64,000 nucleotides of DNA from assembly GCA_030704615.1 (NCBI GenBank), contig CM060734.1, positions 34,362,042 through 34,426,041 of the forward strand, read 5' to 3'. Every line of letters begins with the position of its first letter. The first letter of the stretch is position 1. This DNA is from Takakia lepidozioides (taxonomy: Eukaryota > Streptophyta > Takakiopsida > Takakiales > Takakiaceae). The notes under the pieces are model-generated. The model did no database searches and had not been told where the DNA came from. It worked only from the letters and a program-made list of their open reading frames with translations. This document shows, one piece after another, positions 20,113 through 32,310 of the stretch. Position numbers and translations under genes: made by a program.

Positions 20113-23100
20113 TCAATGATTTCTGGAATCCCTAAGGAGGAGTTTGTGCAGCTCGTTCACGCTCAACGCCGGTGCATGAATAAAGTAATCAATAGTCACG
20201 TTCATCCTCAACCTCTTCAGGTAAATGTAATACAGATGCTTGCACGGATAATACTTCGAACCCTTCTTTGCTTCCATCAACGAGAAGTCCGTACAATTGC
20301 AAGTCGGCTCCACTCCAATCGTAATTGTGTATACATCGTCGCGTACAGCCGAGCCGGCCGTTGCCATCCGATACACACGCCCAAGGCCGGGTGGGGGTAC
20401 GTCCACGGAGCTCTGAATAGTGCAAGCCATCCCAAGAGCATTGACAATCCGAGTCTCATTCAACTTGTTGGGAGGGTGTCGTCTCTTCACTCTTCCGAAT
20501 CGCATTGTGGGATGTGCAGAATTGTCCAATCCGTCTCTACTGGACCGAGCAGTCTGCAATGGCTGGGTCTGAGGAACCGGAAATGCGTGGGCCGGGATGT
20601 CTGTGTGTTGCACCATTCGAAATCCTGCTGCAGATAGAGTGTCCGCCTCATTTTGAGAGAGGCTGCAACCCGGTGCAACAGGCCAGACGCCCGGAGGCTC
20701 CGGCATTCCCTGAATCCCGTACTTGGGCTTGCCAAATACACAGGTCATTATGTCGTGCCTACAGAACCAAAATGTCTGCGTTGTGGCGTGAGCAAATGTG
20801 GGAGTCAAAAATCTGTCGCTAAAATAAGGTGCAGGTACAGCACCGTGTGGGTTCCTCCGAATCATCTCACCACAGCGTGCTCTCGTATCCACCCGGATGG
20901 CGCAGCACTTCCCTCGAAATGCCGGCAATGTCCTCGCAATTCTCCACTGTGACTCCGACACTCTTGTCTCCACAATGGGAATGTTGTACTGCTTTACTAC
21001 AGATGGCTCGTTATGTTGCCGGGGCACACGCCCTGTGCTCAAAGGAGATGACGATCTTGAACGTGCAGGACTTGCGGTGCTTGACGAGACCTCCTCGGGC
21101 AACATCACCGGACCACGAGGGAGCGTGCGAATATTCTTGTCAGCTCACCATGAATCCTCTTCTCCGCCAGGTGCCTCGTCAAGTCTTCGTCTCACTGGAC
21201 GGGTATGAACATCTCCTTCCAAATGTTGGCCTCTTCGCAACAATGGCGTGTCCCGAAGGCCCTCTCGCAAGGCCGCTGCCCACTTCCGAGGATTCTTCGA
21301 TCTAGAGGCAGTCCGCATCAGCATTTCTTGCCTGTCCGGCCCCAAGCCCCACTGTTTCCCTTTCAAGAACTCGTTATACCTGCATTGTTGCATAATTGAC
21401 CTCACAATGTCCTCCGTTGTGGCAGTGAGGATGTCCACCAGATGCGCCATAGAGGAGGCATGCCAGGAAGAGTGCACTGATTCGGCCATGTTTGTCATGG
21501 GCATGTCGGTGTCGGAGTCGAGACACATTTCCTGCACAAGCACATGTTGAGGTTACAAGCAAGTTACAAATATGGCTAAGAATAATATTCAACGGGACGC
21601 GAATTCGTGCAACTCACCTCCCGCATATAGTCGCCGAACTGGAGGAAACGATAATGCCACCATGCTAGCCAACTGACCATTGCTCCCTCGTCTGATTTCC
21701 TTACAGCACCTGACGATGTCCACCAAGCCCGTATACATGCAAACTGTGTCTCTGCATCATCCAAGGTGGGAGCGCGCTTCCACGCAAGGCACATGGAACG
21801 GTGCTCCTCTCTGAAATCTGGCGCCACGAGCCTGGTTGTGTACTGCGAAAGGCTCTGCGGAAAATGGAACCCACAAGATCTCTCCTTGCCTTCCATGGGA
21901 ACATGGGGTCTTGCCCGTATACCCTTTGGATGGCAGCCCAATTTGGTTGTGCGTTGTCCGCCATGAAACCACGGAAATTGGGAGGGGGCAATCCCGCCTT
22001 GGCCATCTGTTCGTTTATTCCCTGCCAAAGAAGCATCTCCGATTGTGTGTCCTCTCCTTTCATCTCACAAATAGCAATTGTCATTAGCATCCTGCAGTGG
22101 GTGTCGTAGACATGTGCACCCATTGTCACCCACTGGTGATTTGTAATTCGCTTGATATGGTCGAACATGACCCAACTGTTTGACAAGTCCCCACTCGTCA
22201 TCCTGTCGACCAGTTTGACGCCGCTGCCAGGTCCACTCGTGGACATTTTGAATACGAAACAACGATCTGCCTCAGTCCCTTGTCCTGGAAACCTACTTCC
22301 ATGAATGTAGTCATATCCACATCGTCGCTTCACCTCCAGAATGGAGTGCATATCCGAGCCACGCCCAATTTTCTGTTTGCATGAGACAATGTGGTTTCGG
22401 ACATTCGGTGAACATACGTGGGACACCGACTCCAGCAATGCCTCCATTTCCTTCTCGTCGAGAGGAACTCTATCGGAGCCGTCTTCCGACATAATTATGG
22501 CCAATGCCATCTTATGGACGGCTTGGAGCTGTATCTGTTTGGGTTTGGCACCCGGTCTCAACTTAACCTCCTCCTGAACGAGCTGCTCTGCTTCGTGGGC
22601 AGCCTCCCGCGAGTTCCCCCTCGCCAATTTGTGACAATGGGAACCAACGTGTATGCAAGCTCGGGTGAGGTCAGGGAAATGGTGCAACACATAGAACTGC
22701 TTGGCATTACAAACAGACATGCAGTGTGGTGGTTCTTTGCAATGCGCACACTTAAATGTGGAGTTCGGAACCTTCTCCTGAGCTCGAAATGGTTGATGAG
22801 CTGTGCCTGTCCAATCGGTCTCGTTCCTGTGACCTCTGGATTTAAAGTGGAAGCAAGTTGGGGAGAAACACCGCAACGCGCCCGCACAAACAACGTAGCG
22901 TACCCGCACACCATCGAGCATCTTCATGCTGGTGGTTTTGGTAACGCACCAAGGATGACCGTCATGTTTTCTATCCATATCTGTCAACATTCCGGACGCC
23001 CTCGAGTAGTCCGCCCGAGGAGGGAACTCAAAGAAGATATTACCGTCGACGTCGGCGGGAAGGCATGTAACCGATTTAATTGCGAACTTGCTGTAGTCCA

Positions 23101-23704
23101 GCCCGGCCAGCTCCGACCGGTGTCCCTCCAGGTGAAGCCCTCGCAGAATTTCAAGAATAGATCGAACTGCGGTGCTCGTGCTGGGAATATGACTCCCTCC
23201 TCCACTGACGTCCATTGAGGACTTGCCTGATCTCCAGGACAACCTCGGAACTTCCATGACCTCGTCTGAGTCGGAGAGGTTGTGAACAACCCGGTTCTCG
23301 CTCATCTCCATGGATGGGTTCGGCTCTGGATTTACTTCGTTGCGGACTTCTCTCTTTGAGGTAGCCACTCTCTGATTCGCGGATTGTTTCGTGGAAGGCG
23401 CCAGGATAGAAGGTGCATTTGGCGGGCAAATGAAGTCCCCAACAGCCCTGTATATGACGCTGTCCGATGGTGGAACTCGCCATTCCCTGCCATCGCCGAA
23501 ATCATCGTGGAGCACAACAATACTCTCGACAACAAGGCCGTTTGAGTCCTTCCTTTCCTCTTCCAAAAAAACCGACCCCGGTTTCAGGTGGTATTGAACG
23601 CACAGATATTTCTCCATCACCCGGCAGATGTTCCCTCTGCACGGAAATGAAGCTCTATGCTCGTGAGGAGGGCAATACACTGTAGCGCTCGGGTTTTCCG
23701 CCAT
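20113..23704 (-). pseudogene. SWIM-tailed DDE transposase of the Mutator-like element
   Basis: I place the start at the ATG at 23704 (MAENPSATVYC). An N-terminal Cys/His-rich segment (CFSPTCFHFKSRGH, CAHCKEPPHCMSVC, HVGSHCH) looks zinc-binding. The DDE core follows: WVMFDHIKRITNHQW, then FMADNAQPNW near 21960, then NMAESVHSSW near 21480 after an intron. That intron has a donor after MRE near 21616 and an acceptor before EMCLDSD near 21535. The C-terminus has a SWIM zinc site (CNC then CKH, near 20290-20230). A frameshift near 21890 and one in-frame TGA (21145-21147) break the gene; reading is otherwise continuous to 20113. D/D/E plus SWIM fits MULE-type transposases. A KDZ-like assignment is a weaker alternative. 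Confidence 0.72.
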
Positions 23705-23929
23705 GGGAGATGTGCACACAAGACTGCCAGGATGGCGTGCGGGGAAGCTCCCTGGTAGAAGGGGGATGCAGCGATGGGAAGGAATGCGGTGCCGATTTGT
23801 CCGAGCGACGAAGCCTGATCCAAATCCAGGGAGCCAACTATCTCAAAAATCCACAGTCACAGTGTTAATGAACCTTGTCTCCGGAATGCGGCCCCTGGTC
23901 TTTGCGCAATAACTGCCAACGGTATGCAG

Positions 23930-25440
23930 TCAGAAAGTGGGGGGCCGTCCGGATGATGTCGGCTGAAGGGGAGAAGCCGGCACCGTGCCGTCACATTACT
24001 ACCCCCGAATGGAAATTCGGCACCCAATATCCAACAGGGGCCGCACGGATGAAGTCGTCTGGGGCAGAGATGTCGGCACCTGTCCGATCCCCCGGATGGA
24101 AATTCAGCGCCGAATTTCCATTCGGATCCCCCCAAAGGAAGTCCTGTCGGGGGGTCAGGCCGAAAACTGGCCGACATAAAAACCTCCGCGGATGCAAAAA
24201 CGGCGCCGAATTTCCATCCGAGGCTTTTCGGATGCAGTCGGCTCGGGGGAAAGGCCGCCATCTGGCCCTCACATTACAACCCCCGGACGGAAATTCGGCA
24301 CCGAATATACAACAGGGGAAGCCCGGATGAAGTCGCCTTGGGCGCAGAGGCCGGCGCGTGTGCGACAGAGAACATCCCCTGGATGGAGATTCGGCGCCGA
24401 ATTTCCATCCGGGCCCCCCCAAAGGAAGTCGTGTCGAGGGGTCAAGCCGAAAACTGGCCGCCATAAAAACATCCCCAGATGGAAAAACGGCGCCGAATTT
24501 CCATCCGGGGCTGTTCGGATGCAGTCGGGGAGGGGGGAGAGGCCGGCACCTGGCCGTCGGACGAAAATTCGGCACCGAATATCCAACAGAGCGGCGGAGA
24601 GGCCGGCACCTCTCCGACAGAGACCATCCCCCGGATGGAAATTCGGCGCCGAATTTCCATCGGGGCCCCCTCAAAGGAAGTCGTAAAAACCTCCCAGAGT
24701 GGAAAAAGGCGCCAAATTTGCGTCCGAGGCTGTTCCGATTTGCATCTAGCAATCAAGGATTCCAAGAAAAACGTGTCTACAAGTGCACTTCAGCCACAAA
24801 ACAAATAGTTGGGTTTGTTTTTCTCCGAAAAATCAATCGGACATGCTCAGAATTACCTGCAGGAAGGTAATTCAGCGCTTTGAAATACCTGGCAAATGGA
24901 AATTCGGCGCCGAATATCCATACGCCAGCGATCCGACTTACCTGCTGGATGGAAATTCGGCGCCGGATTTCCATCCATCCGGGATTCCACTTACCTGCTG
25001 GATGGAAATTCGGCGCCGGATCTCCATCCATCCTCTCCGACCAACCTTGCGGATGGAAATCCGGCGCCGGATTTCCATCCATCCGCCTCCGAATTACCTG
25101 CTTGAGGGAAATTTCGCGCGCCGCCCTACCTGCGCGGATGGAAATCCGGCGCCGGATTTCCATCCATCCGCCTCCGAATTACCTGCGTGAGGGAAATTTG
25201 GCGCGCCGCCCTACCTGCGCGGATGGAAATCCGGCGCCAGATTTCCATCCATCCGCTTCTTAATTACCTGCGTGAGGGAAATTTGGCTCGCCGCCCTACC
25301 TGCGCGGATGGAAATTCGGCGTTGAATTTCCATCCTGCTGCGCTCTGAATTACCTGTAGGATGGAAATCCGGCGCCGGATTTCCATCCTGCAGCGCTCCG
25401 AATTACCTCTATGTTGGAAATTCCGGGCCAAGTTCCGTCG
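23930..25440. repeat. Array of GC-rich palindromes between divergent genes
   Basis: The core GAAATTCGGCGCCGAATTTC is a perfect palindrome and recurs many times with variants (CCGGCGCCGG, AACGGCGCCG). From 23990 to 24730 it lies in units of roughly 290 bp that also share an AAGCCGAAAACTGGCCG block. From 24895 to 25420 the units are shorter (about 65-110 bp), with ATTACCTGC and ATGGAAAT flanks. The array separates the start of the minus-strand transposase (23704) from the plus-strand accessory gene, so it sits where a shared promoter would be. Confidence 0.85.
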
Positions 25441-25834
25441 ATTTTCATCCGACATGGAGGGCTTCATCCGACATTTAATTGCGCAGTTGGGCAATAAATG
25501 TCCACCGCCATCCGTTTTCATTCGGGCTGGCGACACATGGCTTCCTAGATACGTACCCTAAATCTGATGCTAATCTTGGCTTAACATGCCATTCGAGGCA
25601 TGTACCCCAAAAACGGAGATCTTTTTCCATTTTGGCTTGGACTTATGCCGCCTGAAGGGCGTGGCTCTCCTGAGAGAGACCTCACATCCAGACCGCAGCA
25701 GAAGTTGAAAGCTCTGTACTACGGACGACGGCCAATCTCTCGCATGGCCAAACTGAAGCTCCAGCAGGAGATTCCAGTGTCTTGCTCACAACCTGCGCCA
25801 ACTGAAGCCGAGTACTCTCAGGCAAGCCACTTCT

Positions 25835-25910
25835 GCTTTCGCTTTGTTCGATTTTGCTTTTGCTTTTGCTTTCGCTTTCGCTTTGTTGCCTCGCTTTGTT
25901 TTTGCATCTT
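25835..25910 (+). repeat. TTTGCT/TTTCGC hexamer repeat
   Basis: This is an imperfect run of TTTGCT and TTTCGC hexamers, pyrimidine-rich on the plus strand. It lies in what would be the first intron or 5' UTR of the accessory gene. Confidence 0.7.
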
Positions 25911-26246
25911 CATCCTGGCTTCGCTGGATGAGTGAACCTTAGATAGTTGAGTGAACCTTAGATTGTTTGCAATGCGTGTGCAAATCCGGCAGCTCTGGAA
26001 AAGGCTGCTTGTGCATGTCATTCTCAGGCAATGGTTGCATTTGTTTTCATTGTTGTTGCATGGCTCTCCATACTTCCTAAACTTGTTATGTTTTCATTTT
26101 TGTTACACGATTGTTGCTATGGTGGTTGCGCTGCTCGTTGCGATGCTGGTTTTGGCACCGATGTTGGTTCTCACGATTTTTGGGAATGACAAAGTGACGA
26201 CGAGCCCGGCACGTTGGTGGTATCATCGACAGCTCCAACTCATCGC

Positions 26247-29200
26247 ATGTTTGAATCGCCCAACTTGGGGCGAGAGGGCAAACTTAAACCTTTTGTTGGT
26301 GGACGGGAGGACTTGCAACGAGAGTTCGACAGAATAGGCATTGGGGAGGTTGGTGCAGGCGGCATGGCAGGTGAAGGGCGTGAGGACATGAGGACAGCAG
26401 ATCCGACAATGGAGGTTGTTGATGCACATGCAGTAGGGCCCGCCCACGCAAAGAAAAAGAAGAAAGCTAAGCACATGCAATCCCCGGCGAGAGAGCCATC
26501 ACGGGCTACGGAGGGGGGAGTGAGCAGTGCGCACGAGGGTGTCAGTTCGCCTCAATCAAAGGTGGTCGTCCTGGAGGGCTCCCCTGCTGCTAGCCCTAGT
26601 AAGAAACAGAAAGCCCGTGAGAGGGGAAAAGAGAGGGCAAAAGAACAGACGAGACACAAGGCTAGCCAGGAGGAAAGAGAAAAGGCCACTGAAGAGGCCA
26701 GGGGTGCCCAAATGACAGATGCCAATGTAAGCGAGGGACGCACAGAGACGGTGGATCCCTCCAAGACACCACAAAGAGGCAATAACACACCGGTTAGACC
26801 ATCGCGGGCAAGAGCAGCCCCTGCAATTATCCATATGGTGGAGAGTGGAGCAGAGGAAAGAACACCAGAAAGAGCACGGATTGTGCAAGTTCGAGGTGAA
26901 GCCAGGGAGAGGGCTGTAGAGACGGGGAGAGTGCTGGAGGTGGTTTCGCAGGTGGCTGACCCTGTTGAGGAGGATGACAGGGAGCTTTCTGACCAGGATG
27001 ACATCCTCCCGGACATCCCCAGGCCCCAAACCCGGAGCATACAGTCTGGATTTGGCGGTCTTGGTGGGCTGCCGGAGAACCCCTCTGCAGCAGACGTCAT
27101 GTCGGAGGCGGATATGAAGTTGGCCGCTGCCAAGATGTTGGAGGCAACCCACAGCAACATTGGCAGGGTGCTGGGGGGCATGGTGTACCCGGCCAAGCTT
27201 CGAATTCCCCTTTGCCGCTTGGTGTCATTGCAGGTGGTGAGACCTGCCCTCCCAGGCGATATCGACAAGCTGAAAATCTCTTTCCGGGATGGATATCGAA
27301 TGGGGTCTGCCGCGTTTTACGTTTCCATTGAGAACGACCACGGAGCTTCCCGTGCCCACACTTCCGATGAGGTGGACAAATGGGGTCCCCATTGGCAAAC
27401 GCGAAATGAGGAGTTCGAGAGATCGATTGCTAGTGATCCTCATCAGCACTTGTCCGGTAAGATGTTCTACGTGTGGGACGGCAATCATCGCCTCCTGGCA
27501 TGGATGGAGCACATTGCCCAAGCCCACCCCAACGACCTCGATTGGCATTTCGCCGTGGACTGTGTTGTGCTGAAGGTTGCGGGGCCCAAAGATCGCAATC
27601 TTCTCAAAGCTGCAATGGCGGACATCAACTCGTAAGTTACAACGCCTCTCGCTTTTGGACTTTGAATTTGGAAGTCATTTCATTGCGAATCCTCATATAT
27701 GATGAAAATTCCCATTTCAGTATTGTTTGATGGAAATGTGGCAATGCAGGGTGACTGAGAATGCCTTCATTGCCACCAACTTGTCCCATATGCTCTTCCG
27801 AGTGAAGGATGTCGGGAAGCAGGGGGTGCAAGAGTTTGCCAATTCCCTCAGTGTCGACCTCCTGCGCAAGTCGGAGGCAAAGGCAGACAGAACCTGGTAT
27901 AGGCTGAGCGTCGACGCCATGGTGGACTACATATTTCGGGTAAAGCTCCAGACAGTTTTGTTGAGCTAATCTGTCTCTCCTCCCCCGATAGAAGAAAAGG
28001 TCTTCACCGTGATTTCTAATCTCCTCCCCCAATAGAAGAAATTGTGTTGAGCAGGATCTCTAATCTTATGTGCGCATTCTTGACAGACGAAAATACAGCA
28101 GGATTTGGCACATGCGCGGAGGTTCTACATGGAGTCAGAGGAGAAGAATCCAACCGTCCTGGCACTCGAATCGTATGTCAAAGCTGCGGAGGTGAGGGCC
28201 CGCATAAAGTACAAGTCGTGGATGGTAAAGTACGTGGCCATAGCTGATCCCGCCCTTGGTGCCGACTTTCTGGTGGAGGTGGGGAAACACTACTCTCGCG
28301 CTCTGAAGCCCACGATAACATTGGAGAAGCTCCATCGTCTAGCCACATCCTGTGTGGATGCAACAGAAAAGGTGATACATTCTTAACCAAATTGTGGTGG
28401 CAACAACTCCTTTTTGTGGTGTTTGACGCTTACGAATATGTTGGGTGATTGGACAGACCCGGTGGCTCCAAATCTGGAATGGTTCCCAAAGTACCAGGGA
28501 CATGTGGAGCTTCCCCAAACCGGACAAACTAACCGCCCGCTTTGTTCCTCAGGTGCTTCAATGTGGGCAGGGACGTTGTCCGACAGGCATGTGTTCGCCT
28601 TCGAGCCAGATACTGCCCTCCACAACTCGGAACTTGCAGCGGCTGAACGTCTGCCGAAAGAGGAAGAGGCATCCTTGGAGGATGAGGAAAAATCCGAGAA
28701 GGAACAGGGGGAGGAAGTTGGGATCGAGGCCGAGGAGCCCCCGGTTTACGAGTGAGTGGTGGCATTGTAAGTTGCCTCCAGATTTCGTGAGGCACCTCCC
28801 TCCGCTCTCTTATTTCATTGAAAACCCTTTCTGGTTGTGCTGGTATTGACATTCTTGAAGTGGATTTGTTCTTACTGTAGGATGCCAAGTACTGCCGGAG
28901 GGACGTCTACACCGGAGTTCATGGGCAGGAGGAACGTGCCTTTTTTTGCCAGGGGGGATTTCATGCCTAGTCCAGAAAGGGAGTACATCCTTCCTACTTA
29001 TGCTGCCCGGCTTGCTTCAGTGTCCATTAGGAGGTGTTCCGAACCTAGTCGTGTACAGCAGATTTTAGACGAGGCAAGCCTCAAGAAAATGAAGATGAGG
29101 GAGGAGGCAGCAGCTATTAGAGCCCGTCGGGCTCGTAGATTTGTCTTGGATTCTGCTGAGGAAAGTGGGGGAGAAGACGCAGAAGATTCCCAGGAGGTGA

Positions 29201-29340
29201 GGTGGACAGTCCCCCAAGGAGAGGACGGGATTTTTGAGAGGCATAGTGGAACTGATGCATCACAGAGCTCGGAGGATGAGGGGGATGAGGGGGATGAGGA
29301 AGAAGGTGGGGCAAGTTCCTCGGAGGGTGTAGGAGAGTAG
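26247..29340 (+). CDS. Transposon-borne gene with ParB-like motif, spliced
   Basis: The exons I can support are about 26247-27631, 27750-27940, 28088-28371, 28461-28754 (frame uncertain) and 28881-29340, with GT/AG borders. The first exon encodes a long charged, Lys/Glu/Ala-rich region. A ParB/Srx-like fold signature follows: IPLCRLVSLQVVRP, DIDKLKISFRDGYR, then YVWDGNHRLLAWMEH near 27470-27510. ParB N-terminal domains carry a comparable 'DGxHR' box that binds or hydrolyses nucleotide. Later exons are helical (AHARRFYMESEEK) and the C-terminus is very acidic. A possible extra first exon at 25649-25819 starts MPPEGRGSPERD and would need a GC donor. No stop lies in exons 1, 2, 3 or 5. In exon 4 the acidic frame and the upstream frame do not join cleanly. 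Function unknown. Confidence 0.6.
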
Positions 29341-29498
29341 TGCCCATTCCGGCTATGACAGTTAGAACACACTTGTATAGACGTGGCTTGCCACAAAATT
29401 TGCAATAAAATGTTGCATTTCAAGTCCACTGGTGCCACATTCCAACTTCACATGACCCTATTTCCGTGCCTCCTAACCCTATTTCCGTGGACCCACAA

Positions 29499-29558
29499 TG
29501 GTCTGCTCATGCTCTTTTTTTTCCGCTCATGCTCATGCCGCTCATGAAATAGCAGCCC
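29499..29558 (-). repeat. Right terminal inverted repeat
   Basis: It ends CTCATGAAATAGCAGCCCC, the inverse of the left terminus with one indel. It is followed by the second copy of the target duplication (29559-29568). Confidence 0.7.
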
Positions 29559-29779
29559 CCATTCGAAGTGTTGCTGCAGCAGTTCAAAGCCAACAATAAT
29601 CGCCCCGGGGATGCCCGTTTGTTTGAGGCTGGTGGAAGCATTCGCAGGGTTGGCCTACACATTCTCATTTGGAGTGTGCGCTGCAGGTAATCCTGTTGAG
29701 GTGGGGTCCCTGGTGTCAAAACCAGGCTGCTGCGGTGGTAGGAGGGTCAGCGTGGCCGCGGCGGATAGTTTTGCTGCAG

Positions 29780-31480
29780 AGCTCGTGATTCCTAGACGAG
29801 GGGATCGGCGTGATGGAATTCCAGCAGGGCAAGTGGGCTGTATCCACCCGTCGTTGCTTCCGGTATCATGCTTGCATCTCCCAGCACTAAGGGATGAGTG
29901 GCCGAGCTGTTGGGAGGGGGAAGCTTAGCAAGAACCACATTGGCGTGATTGTAGAAGTTGGCGAGGTTAGCACCAAGGTTCTCGGTAATGGAGTCCTTTA
30001 GAGAGACTAGGTAGGCGTGCTGCTCCTCCTTCTGAGCCACCATGGTGGTGGCGACCCTATTGTCCAGAGCTGCTAAGTCCTCCCATATGTCGGTTTTGAT
30101 TGAAATGGCATGTTGAGCTAATTTTTTGTCGATTCAAGCATAAGTAGGTCCTGGCCGTGTTCCGAGCTTGGATTTGCGTTGATGCTGATAGAATTCACGG
30201 TGTCGGCGAGCGCCTCATTGATATTAGCTACGCGCAAGCGATCCAAAATCTCATTGGCAGGTGGAGCACGTCCGTTCAGACTGTGGATGTGCGGGTCGAA
30301 CTTGACCAATCGATCAATGACAAGGGATGGAGGCTTATTGTACCATTGGAGACTCGCTTGTCATGTACAGGGAGAGGTAGTCGGTAGTGGCGAGGAGGTC
30401 GTATGCTTTCTTTACTTTTTCTTGCACCGGGGTCCCGGAGGCCATCTCCATGACGAACGCCATGTCGCCTTTCAAGAGCGCGATGCCATCAGTCGCAGGG
30501 TGTAGCAGTTCGGTTTTGAGGATCCCATACCACATCTTGTTTCCATGTTTTGTGAATGTCGTGATTGGATTGTACAAGACAGTTCCCAGGGGGATTTGCA
30601 TTTCTTCGAGTCTCTTCTTGGCGCGATAAAGGGCTTCCTCTTTTGGCATGTCAGTATCGCTATCGAACCTTATCAAGATGTGACATGGAGTAGCAGATAG
30701 GCCTGAGTTCGGGTCAATTGGAGTGCCCTTTGGTAGTTGAGTAAGCGGAAGAAATTGTCCCTCGTGTCCATCAGGACACACAGCAGAGAAGAATAGCTGT
30801 GGGACGTGAGGGAAGGCCTTGAGGCAGTGGCGCATTTCGTGAATTTCTGAGACCCGAAGGTCCAACTTCTGAAGCTCTGCCGTTGTTCTTGTTTCCGTGA
30901 AGAAGGGCAATTGCGCATTGTGGGCATGTTTCTCGAGGGCAGGATAGCCCATCCATAGTTGGCGCGTAGAAAATGAGTTGGAGGTGCATATGTGACAGAT
31001 CTGGAGCAACTCCTTGTGACTTCTTGGGGTCAGAGTGGGAGCTGCCCGTATCACTGTTGATTGTGCTAGAAGCGCGTTTGTTATTTGGGCAGCTGCCAGC
31101 CAGGGGAGCAGCAGGTGGTGTGGTCGTGGTATTGCGGAGGGTCATCCGGTGAACGTGCAGATTGGACGCCGATGGAGATTGTGCGGCAGGAGTGTTTGGG
31201 TCGTGGCCCACCCTGTCCATTGCCATATTCTATGTTGAGCGGTTTGGTATGCCTGTTCTGTTGCAAAGAACTGCTTGTCAGACAGATGCATATCGCTGAC
31301 GTCGGCATCTTCCTCTTCGGGAGCATGCATAGAAGTAGCGTTGGCTGCATGGGAGGAATCATTACGAATTTTAATCCAAGGTGGGCCATGGACTTGAGCA
31401 GCCAGCTTGCGAGATGCAAAGCAGTTCACCGGTGTATGTTTGAAACACTTGTAGGTGAAATCCAGGGAATCTGTGAGAAC
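29780..31480 (-). pseudogene. Unrecognised decayed protein gene
   Basis: The best frame (31054-30335) encodes 239 codons with a protein-like composition (CHICTSNSFSTRQLW, HILIRFDSDTDMPKEEA, YNPITTFTKHGNKMWYGILK). Further segments in the same sense lie at 31429-31142 and 30309-29792, in shifted frames. A CX2C-x20-HxH pattern near 31000 could be a zinc site. I know no family match. It could be ORF1/Gag of an unfamiliar retroelement or a host gene. Confidence 0.4.
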
Positions 31481-31548
31481 TACATGGACGTGTTGGGAAC
31501 TTGTAGATGACTTGGGAGCAGTTTTTAATGGCGAGAACGTTTTGGTGT

Positions 31549-31583
31549 TAAAAAAAAAAGAAAAAAAAGAAAAAAAAAAAACC
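31549..31583 (+). repeat. A-rich tract
   Basis: Runs of A are interrupted by single G bases, directly left of the leader of element C. It matches in position the T/C tract at 12000-12055 beside the copy A leader. Confidence 0.8.
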
Positions 31584-31804
31584 CCATTTTGATCTAATTT
31601 AAATGATTTAGAGCCTAATTGGTCATATCTTTGTCAAATGGACTCCGTTTGACTCAGTTTTTGGGGGAATAGCTGCAGAAAGGGGAAATCTACTGGTTTT
31701 AGTTTTTTGGACTCTGCTAAAAATCTATGGAATTTTTTGAGTGTGAGTGTGCTAGGATAGATCCACAAGGGGACAAGATTCATGTTTCTCAAGGAACTTA
31801 GACT

Positions 31805-32310
31805 GATTTGAGTGGAGAGCAGTTGGACGAGTTGATTGCATACTAGGAGTCAGGCATTAGCAATAGACAACACACTGCTGTAGTTGGCGTTGAGGGCCTC
31901 AATATTGCTTTGGACAGTCAGAACTCTGTTGGAGCAAGCAGTTCTGCAGCTGTAGGTGAATACCAAAGTGGGTGGAAGCTAGGCTTGGAACACAGCCAAA
32001 GACAGCCCCGGGGACCAAGGTGTTCGGCCACAAGGCCGTGGAGTACTGGAGCAGAGGAGCGGGATCTACACAAGTTTTTGCAATCAGACATGGTTGCAGC
32101 CGGACACGCTCTGCACAAGGCAACCACGAGCGGGGGTTCATTAGCAATGACAAATTTGTTCTGCTTGAAGGAGGTGCAGTCATTCGCAATGAGGATACTC
32201 GCAACCGTCTCAAAGCTTTCGAGTTGAGAGACTGTCAGACCCTATCTTTATTTTCTTTAGTATTCAGTGAGCGGGAGATAGGGAAGTATTGCTTTGTCTC
32301 TACCTAGCAA
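31805..32310 (+). pseudogene. Leader ORF of element C
   Basis: It matches the copy A leader ORF at 11660-11136 (GEQLDELIAY, ALDSQNSVGA, FELRDCQTL). It has one in-frame stop after IAY and at least one frameshift. No domain recognised. Confidence 0.4.

Larger units (their letters stand above)
19287..29558. mobile_element. Mutator-like DNA transposon, ~10.3 kb, with transposase and accessory gene
   Basis: The left end reads GAGGTTAGCTATTTCATGAGC. The inverted right end reads GGGGCTGCTATTTCATGAGC, and similarity continues for ~60 bp (GAGCGGCATGAGC, then CATGAGCAGA). The flanks are CCATTTGAAG (19277-19286) and CCATTCGAAG (29559-29568), a 10-bp duplication with one mismatch. That size fits the 9-bp duplications of Mutator-like elements. 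Inside are subterminal tandem repeats, a SWIM-tailed transposase on the minus strand, a palindrome array, and a spliced gene on the plus strand. The single TSD mismatch and two disruptions in the transposase suggest a fairly recent but no longer autonomous copy. Confidence 0.72.

Noticed and set aside
23857-24752. Long ORFs in several frames through the palindrome array
   Set aside because: Open frames result from the repeated GC-rich palindromes. The predicted proteins are translations of the repeat, such as GNSAPNF-like units, in all frames.
26552-27268. 238-codon minus-strand ORF opposite the ParB-like gene
   Set aside because: Ser/Leu-rich antisense reading of a charged coding exon, with no motif.
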